This document shows positions 17,444 through 24,248 of a DNA stretch of 64,000 bases, piece by piece. Every line of letters starts with the position of its first letter. The stretch's first letter is position 1. The stretch is from a virus: positions 1 through 64,000 of IMG/VR virus record IMGVR_UViG_3300021963_007890. One strand, 5' to 3'. The notes below the pieces were generated by a model. It had not been told where the DNA came from and searched no databases. It worked only from the letters and a program-made list of their open reading frames with translations. The position numbers and the translations under genes were made by a program.

Positions 17444-17689
17444 ATGCGTATAGAAGAGTTATTAGAAAAAATAGCAGCACCTACAGCCAGCCAATGTTCC
17501 GTTGGCAAAAGCCGTCTCAGCAATGTTCGTTACAGTCAATGTGTCAGTAGGGGTTTATTGAAGCACGACAGTGATCATACTGCTGGTACAGGGACACAGG
17601 GTAAAAAGGGAAGTGGCGTAAGAGTTAAGGGCAAAAAAATGCGTAGTGAAATACATGGTGGTCCTGTAAAAGACTATGATGGAAAGTAA
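17444..17689 (+). CDS. small basic protein (81 aa), unknown function
   Basis: The start is taken at the ATG at 17444 rather than the upstream GTG at 17393. Starting further up would overlap the membrane gene by more than 40 bases, and the late-type box sits 5 bases before this ATG. The protein is basic and Gly/Ser/Lys-rich in its second half (GTQGKKGSGVRVKGKK), with a helical N-terminus (MRIEELLEKIAAP). The beginning resembles the short conserved N-termini of small T4-like proteins. Its 3' end overlaps the convergent minus-strand gene by 16 bases. No function assigned; it could be a nucleic-acid-binding or structural accessory protein. Confidence 0.55.
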   Translation: MRIEELLEKIAAPTASQCSVGKSRLSNVRYSQCVSRGLLKHDSDHTAGTGTQGKKGSGVRVKGKKMRSEIHGGPVKDYDGK

Positions 17690-18033
17690 CCGCTCCAACT
17701 ACTAGTTTTGTTAATTAGCATTTCAAGTATTTCCTCGTGTTCGAGATTACGAAATTCTTGGCACACATTATATATTTTATCTAGACTGCTGTCTTCAAAT
17801 TCTTCAAGACCTATAATTTCAACAATTTCTTGAAAACTAATCAGTTCTTCTCTCATACTGCTGACCCAAATACAACTTATTAAACAGCACATTAGAACTC
17901 GCTTGTTTTCAAAGACACCGTTGTTTTCACACCATTCAACTGTGCGTTTGAGATAGTAATCCATATCCTCAATTCTGCTTTCTACGCTATGTATAAAATC
18001 TTTGGTATCATTTCTGGTCCAAGGGCTATACAT
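17674..18033 (-). CDS. acidic helical protein (119 aa), last gene of the Fe-S operon
   Basis: The start is set at 18033 (MYSPWTRNDTKD) instead of 18087. It has a Shine-Dalgarno GGAGAAAG seven bases upstream and overlaps the IscA-type gene by only eight bases, against 62 for the longer form. The protein is acidic, rich in Leu/Ile/Glu and predicted all-helical, with four central cysteines (EWCENNGVF, LMCCLISCIW). I do not recognise it. Size and helical pairs are loosely compatible with a small transcription co-factor such as a gp33-type late coactivator, but no diagnostic motif is visible and I do not assign it. Co-translation with iscU/iscA-like genes makes an accessory Fe-S role equally possible. 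Confidence 0.5.
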   Translation of the reverse strand: MYSPWTRNDTKDFIHSVESRIEDMDYYLKRTVEWCENNGVFENKRVLMCCLISCIWVSSMREELISFQEIVEIIGLEEFEDSSLDKIYNVCQEFRNLEHEEILEMLINKTSSWSGYFPS

Positions 18034-18343
18034 TGAAGCTTTCTCCACAACCACAGCGGTTCTTTTCTTGGGGGTTAATAAATTCAAAACCTTCGTTTAA
18101 TCCCTTTTTTTGATAATCTATAATGAGTCCAGCAAGGTAAGGTTGGTGTTTGGGATCAATGAATATCATTACTCCATGACTTTGGTATAATGCTAATGTT
18201 TCATCTAGATTATCAATATATTCTAACACATAGGCAAGACCACTACAGCCTGTGGTCTTAACTCCGATTTTAATACCTAGCCCTTTTCCTCGTTTGGTAA
18301 GATAAGACTGTATCTTTTCAGCGGCTAATTCAGTTACTTCCAT
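18026..18343 (-). CDS. A-type iron-sulfur carrier (IscA/SufA-like), 105 aa
   Basis: The HesB/IscA fold is clear from the three conserved cysteines C33, C97 and C99 (GVKTTGCSGLAYVLEY and RCGCGESF), with FIDPKHQPYLAG in the usual central position. A-type carriers receive [2Fe-2S] or [4Fe-4S] clusters from IscU and pass them to target enzymes. The start overlaps the IscU-like gene stop by 14 bases, so translation is coupled and the order iscU-iscA mimics the bacterial isc operon. No cysteine desulfurase gene is in the window. A second carrier (ErpA-like) is at 19247. Assignment is confident; the specific partner is inferred. Confidence 0.9.
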   Translation of the reverse strand: MEVTELAAEKIQSYLTKRGKGLGIKIGVKTTGCSGLAYVLEYIDNLDETLALYQSHGVMIFIDPKHQPYLAGLIIDYQKKGLNEGFEFINPQEKNRCGCGESFNV

Positions 18344-18713
18344 GCTTGGTCTGATAGTCCTTTATTGCAGCCTTAATTGCATCTTCTGCTAGAATCGAAC
18401 AATGGATCTTGACTGGAGGTAAAGCAAGTTCTTCCGCAATGTGGGTATTTTTGATTTGTCCTGCTTGGTCAAGAGTTTTTCCTTTGACCCATTCTGTAAC
18501 CAATGAACTACTCGCAATAGCACTCCCGCAACCATAAGTCTTAAACTTAGCATCTGTGATAACTCCATCCTCTACTTTGATTTGCAATTTCATTACATCA
18601 CCACAGGCGGGTGCTCCCACCATACCTGTGCCTACGCCTTGATCTTTTTTATCAAAACTACCTACATTACGTGGGTTTTCGTAATGATCAATTACCTGTG
18701 CTGAATAACTCAT
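18330..18713 (-). CDS. iscU: IscU-like Fe-S cluster assembly scaffold (127 aa)
   Basis: All scaffold ligands are present: C37 in APACGD with D39, C62 in YGCGSAIASSS, and H104-C105 in IHCSILAEDAI. The chaperone-docking sequence LPPVK (98-102), the site in IscU bound by HscA, is also intact. The protein has typical IscU length and would accept sulfide and iron to build a cluster for onward transfer. It is in a minus-strand operon: His-rich exported protein, IscU, IscA-type carrier, 119-aa protein, with two-base spacing upstream and a 14-base overlap downstream. The intact residues argue for an active scaffold that borrows the host desulfurase and chaperone. Confidence 0.93.
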   Translation of the reverse strand: MSYSAQVIDHYENPRNVGSFDKKDQGVGTGMVGAPACGDVMKLQIKVEDGVITDAKFKTYGCGSAIASSSLVTEWVKGKTLDQAGQIKNTHIAEELALPPVKIHCSILAEDAIKAAIKDYQTKHGSN

Positions 18714-18715
18714 TA

Positions 18716-19030
18716 TTACCTCACTAAAACTTCTTGTTGAATGCCGTTTATGATCATAATTTGTCTAGTATAGACAACACCATCAATGACAATCTGATTT
18801 GAATGTAAAGGTTGTTGAATTATCACAGGTTGTTGAACTACAACAGGATCAGGACGAGTAGCAGCATAGACCACAGCACCGCCGATTAGAGCAGGTATTA
18901 CCCAATGATGAGCAGGGGGACTGTGCCAATGCCTATGACCATGTCCATAATGTCTATGACCATGATGATATGGATTAGCTATAGCAATACTACTGGTTGC
19001 TAGAGTTAAGGCTACAATTAAAGTTTTCAT
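18716..19030 (-). CDS. His-rich exported protein with signal peptide (104 aa)
   Basis: The start is placed at the ATG at 19030, where an AAGGAAAT ribosome-binding site lies upstream. An in-frame TTG at 19069 would add 13 residues. The protein opens with a cleavable-type signal peptide (MKTLIVALTLATSSIAIANP). It then has about eleven histidines within ~25 residues (HHGHRHYGHGHRHWH), a short hydrophobic stretch (WVIPALIGGAVVYAATRP) and a Gln/Pro/Val-rich region. The His cluster would suit metal binding in the periplasm or outer membrane. It sits directly upstream of iscU, suggesting a metal-related role, but no homologue is recognised. Confidence 0.65.
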   Translation of the reverse strand: MKTLIVALTLATSSIAIANPYHHGHRHYGHGHRHWHSPPAHHWVIPALIGGAVVYAATRPDPVVVQQPVIIQQPLHSNQIVIDGVVYTRQIMIINGIQQEVLVR

Positions 19031-19061
19031 TTGTATTTCCTTTTTTATATATAACGCCTTA

Positions 19062-19196
19062 CTAAACAACTGGTTTACTATCTTGACGATCTAACCAATC
19101 TTTAATTTTCTTTTTTAACACCTTAGCCCAAAATGGTTCCGGAATGTGCCATCCTATGAATGCTCCGATCAATATTCCTACGGCGATATCAAACAT
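19062..19196 (-). CDS. 44-aa membrane peptide, first gene of the Fe-S operon
   Basis: A short ORF with an excellent Shine-Dalgarno (GGAGG, five bases before the ATG at 19196). The N-terminus is a membrane helix (MFDIAVGILIGAFIGWHIP) and the C-terminus is a basic amphipathic tail (KVLKKKIKDWLDRQ). It ends about 30 bases before the His-rich gene's ATG. A late-type box on the minus strand at 19223-19230 would start its transcript. No homologue recognised; the strong translation signals and TM make it a probable real gene. Confidence 0.6.
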   Translation of the reverse strand: MFDIAVGILIGAFIGWHIPEPFWAKVLKKKIKDWLDRQDSKPVV

Positions 19197-19222
19197 CGCT
19201 GCCTCCGTTTGTCTATGTAAAG

Positions 19223-19230
19223 TATTTATA
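19223..19230 (-). promoter_or_regulatory. late-promoter-like box TATAAATA (minus strand)
   Basis: A perfect T4 late consensus on the minus strand, 26 bases upstream of the 44-aa peptide ATG, with a GGAGG ribosome-binding site in between. It is separated by three bases from an oppositely oriented perfect box at 19234-19241. Confidence 0.65.
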
Positions 19231-19233
19231 GGC

Positions 19234-19241
19234 TATAAATA
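19234..19241 (+). promoter_or_regulatory. late-promoter-like box TATAAATA (plus strand)
   Basis: A perfect T4 late consensus ending five bases before the ErpA-like ATG at 19247. No Shine-Dalgarno is visible, so the transcript may be leaderless. It forms a divergent pair with the box at 19223-19230. Confidence 0.65.
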
Positions 19242-19246
19242 ATTAT

Positions 19247-19570
19247 ATGATCAATATTACAGATTCAGCAAGAGTGAAAATCACCCAATTATTAGATGAA
19301 GAAGGCAATCCAAATCTTAAATTAAGAACCTTTGTTCAAGGCGGCGGTTGCTCTGGCTTTCAATATGGATTTACCTTTGATGAAGATCAAGCCGAAGATG
19401 ATTGGGCTTTTGATCTAGGCCCCTATAAGGTGCTGGTTGATTCAATGAGCATGACCTATTTAGAGAATGCTGAAATTGACTATAAAGATGATATTTCGGG
19501 CAGTCAGTTTACCATTAAGAATCCAAATGCTGAAACAACTTGTGGTTGCGGTAGTAGTTTTTCCGTTTAA
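19247..19570 (+). CDS. erpA: ErpA-like iron-sulfur cluster insertion protein (107 aa)
   Basis: The A-type carrier cysteines are C35 ([13 protein letters not shown]), C99 and C101 ([16 protein letters not shown]). The C-terminal [16 protein letters not shown] and the acidic [12 protein letters not shown] insertion are characteristic of ErpA rather than IscA. ErpA delivers [4Fe-4S] clusters to essential target enzymes. It is divergent from the IscU/IscA operon across a back-to-back pair of late-type boxes. It overlaps the DNA ligase start (TAATG) and is probably co-translated with it. Two phage A-type carriers beside nine radical-SAM genes is a strong contextual hint that they mature those enzymes. 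Confidence 0.88.
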   Translation: MINITDSARVKITQLLDEEGNPNLKLRTFVQGGGCSGFQYGFTFDEDQAEDDWAFDLGPYKVLVDSMSMTYLENAEIDYKDDISGSQFTIKNPNAETTCGCGSSFSV

Positions 19571-20955
19571 TGCTTGACAAACTCAACAATCTCCTATATA
19601 ATACTGATATCATTAACAACTTGATATTGAATTATATGAAAGATCCTTGTGAAAGTGTAATTAGTGCTTTGGAAATTCATCCGAGTAGGTTAAACAAAGA
19701 AGCCATTTTAGAGCATCAAGCAGAACAAGATCATCAAGAACTATTTGCTGGTATCCGTTGGTGTCTCAGCCCTTATTCTACTTTTGGTGTTAAAAAAGTT
19801 CCTACACACAGCGGACCTGATGGACAGGGTCTTCCCTGGGAGGCCTTTGAAGAACTGCTTAACCTGCTTAGTTCACGCGAACTTACCGGTCACGATGCTC
19901 GTGATGCCATTGAGTTGGCTCTCAGTGCTAGTAAACAAAATCAATGGAACAACTGGTACCGTCGTATCCTTATCAAAGACCTACGTTGCGGTGTCAGTGA
20001 AAAGACTGTTAACAAGGTTCTCAAAGGTCGTTTTAACAATATCTTATCTGTGCCTGTATTTGAATGTATGCTGGCCCACGATGGTGCTAACCACGAAAAG
20101 AAGATTACGGGTAAGAAATTACTTGAACCAAAATTAGATGGCGTGCGTGTAATTACCATTGTAGATCCACCTAACCGAACCGTAACTCAATATAGCAGAA
20201 ATGGCAAAATTTTGGAAAACTTTAGTCATATCACTAACAGCATCTTGGCCAATATTGATCTCATCGAGCGACCTATGGTGCTTGATGGTGAAATAGTAAG
20301 TTCTAGTTTCCAAGCATTGATGAAACAGGTACATAGAAAAGACAATGTACAGGCAAATGATGCTAGACTAATGCTATTTGATATTTTACCATTGAGTGAG
20401 TTTAAGGCAGGCTCTAGCGTTTTAGGACAAAGACGCCGTAGTAATTTGCTTAGAACGATGAAAAAGATATTTGATAAGATTGGTAGCATTGACATTATTC
20501 CACAGGAAGAAATTGATTTAGATACCTACGTAGGTGAACTTCAATTTAAGGAATTCAACAAAAAAGCAATCGAACAGGGGTTCGAGGGCATTATGATCAA
20601 GGACCCGGATGCCAAATATGTATGTAAGAGATCAACTTCGTGGCTTAAACAAAAACCTTTCATCGAAGTTTCACTTCAAGTCGTTGAAGTTGAAGAGGGC
20701 ACGGGAAGGAACCTGGGCAAACTTGGTGCATTGGTCTTGGAAGGTGTGGATGATGACAAGGCAATCAGAGTCAACTGTGGTTCGGGTTTTAGTGACTCTG
20801 ACCGTGATACATTTTGGACAGGGCGTGATTCGCTACCTGGTCAAGTAGTAGAGGTTAGAGCAGATGCTATTACTCAAAATCAAGATGGTTCTTACTCGCT
20901 TAGGTTTCCACGGTTCCTACGGTTCCGCGGATTTACAGCAGGGGAAAAAATGTAA
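19570..20955 (+). CDS. ATP-dependent DNA ligase, T4 gp30-like (461 aa)
   Basis: The adenylation motif KLDG contains the AMP-accepting lysine K188 (LLEPKLDGVRV). Later nucleotidyltransferase motifs follow: VLDGEIV (motif III-like), LMLFDIL, EGIMIKDP (motif IV) and SWLKQKP (motif V). The N-terminal domain contains KDLRCGVSEKTVNKVL, as in T4-type ligases, and the C-terminal ~100 residues are an OB-like region. It seals nicks in phage DNA during replication, recombination and repair. Length is close to the family norm (T4 gp30 487 aa). The start overlaps the ErpA-like stop (TAATG). Confidence 0.93.
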   Translation: MLDKLNNLLYNTDIINNLILNYMKDPCESVISALEIHPSRLNKEAILEHQAEQDHQELFAGIRWCLSPYSTFGVKKVPTHSGPDGQGLPWEAFEELLNLLSSRELTGHDARDAIELALSASKQNQWNNWYRRILIKDLRCGVSEKTVNKVLKGRFNNILSVPVFECMLAHDGANHEKKITGKKLLEPKLDGVRVITIVDPPNRTVTQYSRNGKILENFSHITNSILANIDLIERPMVLDGEIVSSSFQALMKQVHRKDNVQANDARLMLFDILPLSEFKAGSSVLGQRRRSNLLRTMKKIFDKIGSIDIIPQEEIDLDTYVGELQFKEFNKKAIEQGFEGIMIKDPDAKYVCKRSTSWLKQKPFIEVSLQVVEVEEGTGRNLGKLGALVLEGVDDDKAIRVNCGSGFSDSDRDTFWTGRDSLPGQVVEVRADAITQNQDGSYSLRFPRFLRFRGFTAGEKM

Positions 20956-20956
20956 A

Positions 20957-21199
20957 TTGGACAAAGCAGCCTTAAAGAATATACTATATGGGAGCATAGC
21001 AGAACTGGCTAAGGATCGTAGGTTCTATAACTATAGCGAATTTGGTGAAAAATACTGCTATTTCACTGATGAAGGTAATCAAGCCGTTTTAGAAATTCTA
21101 CAGACCTGGACGGCTAAATTAATGGAAGAAGAAAAGAGATTATTAGATAAACGAGCTAAAGAACTTGTATTAAAAGGATTAAAAGGAGAAGAAACTTAA
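20957..21199 (+). CDS. small protein downstream of ligase (80 aa)
   Basis: The start is a TTG at 20957, two bases after the ligase stop. The longer frame starting at 20864 lies inside the ligase and encodes no sensible N-terminus. A GGGG tract about ten bases upstream could serve as a ribosome-binding site. The protein is helical and charged (ALKNILYGSIAELAKDRRFY, KLMEEEKRLLDKRAKEL), with a conserved-looking aromatic centre (GEKYCYFTDEGN). Nothing links it to a known family. The stop abuts the IF-1 GTG start with no gap. Confidence 0.55.
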   Translation: MDKAALKNILYGSIAELAKDRRFYNYSEFGEKYCYFTDEGNQAVLEILQTWTAKLMEEEKRLLDKRAKELVLKGLKGEET

Positions 21200-21418
21200 G
21201 TGCCAAAAGACGATGTAATCAGTATGGACGGACAGGTCCAGGAAGTATTGCCCAACGCAATGTTTAGGGTAAAATTAGAGCAAGGGCCAATCGTCCTTGG
21301 ACATATTAGCGGAAAGATGCGCCAAAACAAAATTCAAATATTAACAGGCGATAGAGTGAAGATAGAAATGAGTCCATACGATTTGACTCGTGGGCGTATA
21401 GTTTATAGAGACAAATAA
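21200..21418 (+). CDS. infA: translation initiation factor IF-1 homologue (72 aa)
   Basis: Starts with GTG directly after the previous stop. Full-length match to bacterial IF-1: [19 protein letters not shown], the OB-fold core [37 protein letters not shown] and a terminal VYRDK. IF-1 binds the ribosomal A site during initiation and modulates start-codon selection. All core blocks are intact, so function is likely. Phage-encoded IF-1 is uncommon. It could bias host ribosomes towards phage messages, perhaps helping the many non-Shine-Dalgarno starts in this genome (inference). A bidirectional terminator follows immediately. Confidence 0.93.
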   Translation: MPKDDVISMDGQVQEVLPNAMFRVKLEQGPIVLGHISGKMRQNKIQILTGDRVKIEMSPYDLTRGRIVYRDK

Positions 21419-21438
21419 AAGGGCCATATGGCCCTTTT
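21417..21438. terminator. bidirectional rho-independent terminator
   Basis: An AAAAGGGCC / GGCCCTTTT stem (9 bp) with loop ATAT flanked by A- and T-runs. It lies between the IF-1 gene (+) and the HNH gene (-), whose stop codon is within its right edge, and can serve both strands. Confidence 0.85.
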
Positions 21439-21946
21439 AACCTATGTAGTCCTTCCAACTGGGGTGTAGATAATCCCATTGCATTTTTCTACGCTTTTCC
21501 GCTAGTTCAAAATAACTGGGCTTGTAGGGTTTGATTTTAGGTTTGATTTTGTAATTATTGCCCTTTTTACTGTTACAGCCCATACAACTACAGCAGGTAT
21601 TTTCCCACTGTGTCTTACCACCGTGGCTTATGGGCAGGATATGATCTAGAGTGGCAGTTTTTTTGTTGACATCAACACCACAGTATTGGCAACGATAGTG
21701 ATCCCGTAAGAACACATTTTGCTTACTGTAACGAACACCGGTTTTTTTCTTTTGGTACTCCTTTAGGATCATAACCGCGGGAACCTGCGTAGACCAATTA
21801 GGACTACGAACAATCCAATGCTCATACCATTCTAACACGGTAGCCTTGTCAGAAACCATATATTTGATTGCTTCTTCCCAGCTGATAGTGCTTAGAGGAA
21901 CAAGACTTACAGGCGCAGCATCTGCGTTTAATATTAGGCAAGTCAT
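21437..21946 (-). CDS. HNH endonuclease (169 aa)
   Basis: HNH nuclease motif complete: C86-x2-C89 (CQYCGVD), D101-H102 (TLDHILPISHGGK), N116 (WENTCCSC) and C121-x2-C124-N125 (CMGCNSKKGN). The four cysteines form the structural zinc site. The ~70-residue N-terminus (ADAAPVSLVPLSTISWEEAI) is typical of phage and bacterial HNH proteins of this type. In phages such enzymes act in DNA packaging, homing or host-DNA degradation; which of these applies cannot be told. It is monocistronic, convergent with the infA operon, and begins six bases from a late-type box. Confidence 0.88.
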   Translation of the reverse strand: MTCLILNADAAPVSLVPLSTISWEEAIKYMVSDKATVLEWYEHWIVRSPNWSTQVPAVMILKEYQKKKTGVRYSKQNVFLRDHYRCQYCGVDVNKKTATLDHILPISHGGKTQWENTCCSCMGCNSKKGNNYKIKPKIKPYKPSYFELAEKRRKMQWDYLHPSWKDYIG

Positions 21947-21952
21947 AAAAAG

Positions 21953-21960
21953 TATTTATA
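21953..21960 (-). promoter_or_regulatory. late-promoter-like box TATAAATA for HNH gene
   Basis: A perfect TATAAATA on the minus strand, six bases upstream of the HNH ATG at 21946. There is no Shine-Dalgarno, so a leaderless start is likely. Confidence 0.6.
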
Positions 21961-22008
21961 TAGGGGTTTAACAAGTTAGAGTGTAACATCAATATAGTCA
22001 AAGAGCAA

Positions 22009-22015
22009 CTAAATA
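22009..22015 (+). promoter_or_regulatory. late-promoter-like box (CTAAATA)
   Basis: CTAAATA 28 bases upstream of the tail-fibre gene at 22044, on the strand opposite to the HNH box. Confidence 0.45.
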
Positions 22016-22043
22016 AGCAAACTACCCGAAATTTGGAACACAT

Positions 22044-24248
22044 ATGGCGATAACTTACATCAATACAGGTTCAGGTGCTAATGCAGGCGACGGAGACTCG
22101 ATTCGTGCTGCCTTTATTAAAGTCAACAATAATTTTAGTTATTTGTCTGCCTACCCTGTAACAAGTTCTACACAGTATTATCACGTTATTCCGGCATTAG
22201 ACAATACCTATAATCTGGGCAGCACTTTAAAATCCTGGTCTAATCTATATATAGATAACACCATAATATTGAACAGCAGCACATTGGCTGTAAACACAGT
22301 AGGAAACCTCATATTCAACAATGTTCCAATCAGTATAACCAGTGTGGGTGAAAACCCTCCTGCTGCTCCTAGTACTGGTACTACTTGGTACGATACTGTA
22401 TCCGGCGAATTGTTTATCTATTATGACGGAAGCTGGGTCGATACTAATCCAAGCGGAGGCATGGGTGGTGGTGGTTCAACAAACCTTACCAGCGTAAATT
22501 CTAATATCTATCCCAGGGTTAGTTCTATCTATAATATAGGCACCCCTACAGCGGTATGGAATAATCTTCATATCAATAGAGCTTTTTTTGGTACAAATAC
22601 CTTAACAGTTAATACTGCTAATATTTTAACATTTAATGGAACAGCAGTTCAAGGACAATCAGGACCAACAGGGCCAGTAGGACCGACAGGATTGGTAGGT
22701 GGCACTCGAATAGTTGTCACAGCTACAAATGACAACCTTAACTTTGTATTAGATGATGAAACCGATCCTACCATACAATTGATCAGAGGATTTACCTACT
22801 ACTTTGATGTGAATACTCCAGGTTATAATTTCTGGATTAAGACATCTCCTGTAACTGGTTTTGGATCAGGTTATCCCGGTGTTATCAACAATGGCACAAG
22901 TACAGGTATAGTTCAATTTACAGTACCAAGAAATGCCGCAGGTGTGATATATTACATTGATCAAAACTACGGGGCCATGGCGGGGACCTTCAATACTATA
23001 GATTATCAAGCACCTGGACCAACCGGAGCAGCTGGACCAACCGGACCTAGCGGCCCTGGAGCTAATCAGGCTTTGAACACTACAAGTTCAGTAAGGTTTA
23101 GGAATTTAACTGTAGATGGGACTGCTATTTTCAATAGCACAGTTACCTATGTGGCTAACCAAAATACAATATACACTGATTCAATGATAGAACTTCATAG
23201 TGCCCCTTCTGGAGATCAGCTATACAACGTTATTAATAATGGAGCATCTGAATGGTTACTTGATGGAGTAAGTAATCCTACTATTACGCTGGTAAGAAAT
23301 CGTACCTACAGGTTCGCTGTTGTAGCCATTAATCATCCTTTTTATATTAAAACAGCACCTGTGACCGGATTAGGAAATACCTATGATGAGGGGGTAACCA
23401 ATAATGGCACAGAGGCAGGTAACTTAGATTTTACAGTACCAAGTGACGCTCCTGCTACATTATATTATATCTGCGGCGTACATAGCTCTATGTTTGGTAT
23501 TATTAATGTAGTAGATGAAGGCGACCCTTCAGTACAATGGACCGTTAACGATGGCAATGATATAGGATTTAGGTTTCATTATTTTGATACACAAGATAGA
23601 AATGCCGGATTGCTGCTGTCAAATCAAGACAGAACCTTAGATTGGTATAGCAGCGGATTAAGCAATGTTTTTACCGCTACATTTACAGGAACCTTTGGTA
23701 AATTTAGAACAGGAAGTATTGAACTTAAGACAACTGCCAGTGTAATTACCTTTGCTGACGGTAGGACACAGAACGTGCCATTCCAGGGCACAGCCAGTTT
23801 TGCTACCAGTGCTACTTTTGCTTCTACCTCTACAACGGCCACAGACGCATTTAATGTTCTAGGTGGATCAATACAAGGATCTGTTGTAAATGGAACCACT
23901 AGCACGACACAGGTAGGTTATCTTGTTGTACCTCAAGTAAGTCTGTTTAATACGTCAACTTATACATTGTCTATAAACGACCAAGGCAAACATTTGTATA
24001 GCATAACAACTACCAGTCAGACAGTGACAATTCCTCCATATATATTTGCTCCATTTCCAACAGGCACAGCAGTTACAGTGGTTCTTAGAGGTATAGGAAC
24101 AGTGGCAATAAACACAGGGGTAGGGGTAACTTTAATTTTAGCTGGCACTGAAGAAGTTGGTAATAGAACTCTGTTAGCAAATGGTATGGCTACTCTATTA
24201 AAAGTAGAGCAAGATATTTGGTTTATCAATGGAACAGGACTTAACTAA
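22044..24248 (+). CDS. tail fibre/adhesin with two cupredoxin-like domains and short collagen linkers (734 aa)
   Basis: N-terminal part resembles marine T4-like tail fibres (YNLGSTLKSWSNLYIDNTI strands twice, then a TGTTWYDTVSGELFIYYDGS module). Collagen-like linkers ([25 protein letters not shown]) separate domains. Two homologous ~90-residue cupredoxin-like domains lie at ~228-322 and ~401-492, both with PVTGxG...NNGT...FTVP. Only the second keeps type-1 copper-like ligands: H431 (NHPFYIK) and C477-x2-H480-x2-M483 (CGVHSSM); the first lacks the Cys and His. The C-terminus is a beta-rich region with a TATFAST Ser/Thr tract. The stop overlaps the next start (TAATG). A receptor-binding or virion role is inferred. 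Confidence 0.7.
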   Translation: MAITYINTGSGANAGDGDSIRAAFIKVNNNFSYLSAYPVTSSTQYYHVIPALDNTYNLGSTLKSWSNLYIDNTIILNSSTLAVNTVGNLIFNNVPISITSVGENPPAAPSTGTTWYDTVSGELFIYYDGSWVDTNPSGGMGGGGSTNLTSVNSNIYPRVSSIYNIGTPTAVWNNLHINRAFFGTNTLTVNTANILTFNGTAVQGQSGPTGPVGPTGLVGGTRIVVTATNDNLNFVLDDETDPTIQLIRGFTYYFDVNTPGYNFWIKTSPVTGFGSGYPGVINNGTSTGIVQFTVPRNAAGVIYYIDQNYGAMAGTFNTIDYQAPGPTGAAGPTGPSGPGANQALNTTSSVRFRNLTVDGTAIFNSTVTYVANQNTIYTDSMIELHSAPSGDQLYNVINNGASEWLLDGVSNPTITLVRNRTYRFAVVAINHPFYIKTAPVTGLGNTYDEGVTNNGTEAGNLDFTVPSDAPATLYYICGVHSSMFGIINVVDEGDPSVQWTVNDGNDIGFRFHYFDTQDRNAGLLLSNQDRTLDWYSSGLSNVFTATFTGTFGKFRTGSIELKTTASVITFADGRTQNVPFQGTASFATSATFASTSTTATDAFNVLGGSIQGSVVNGTTSTTQVGYLVVPQVSLFNTSTYTLSINDQGKHLYSITTTSQTVTIPPYIFAPFPTGTAVTVVLRGIGTVAINTGVGVTLILAGTEEVGNRTLLANGMATLLKVEQDIWFINGTGLN

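Noticed and set aside
17674-18033. Assignment of the 119-aa protein as late coactivator gp33
   Set aside because: Only size and helicity agree; no diagnostic residues. Left as unknown.
19745-20495. Alternative-frame ORFs inside the DNA ligase
   Set aside because: No motifs and no plausible start signals, while the ligase frame has all adenylation motifs.
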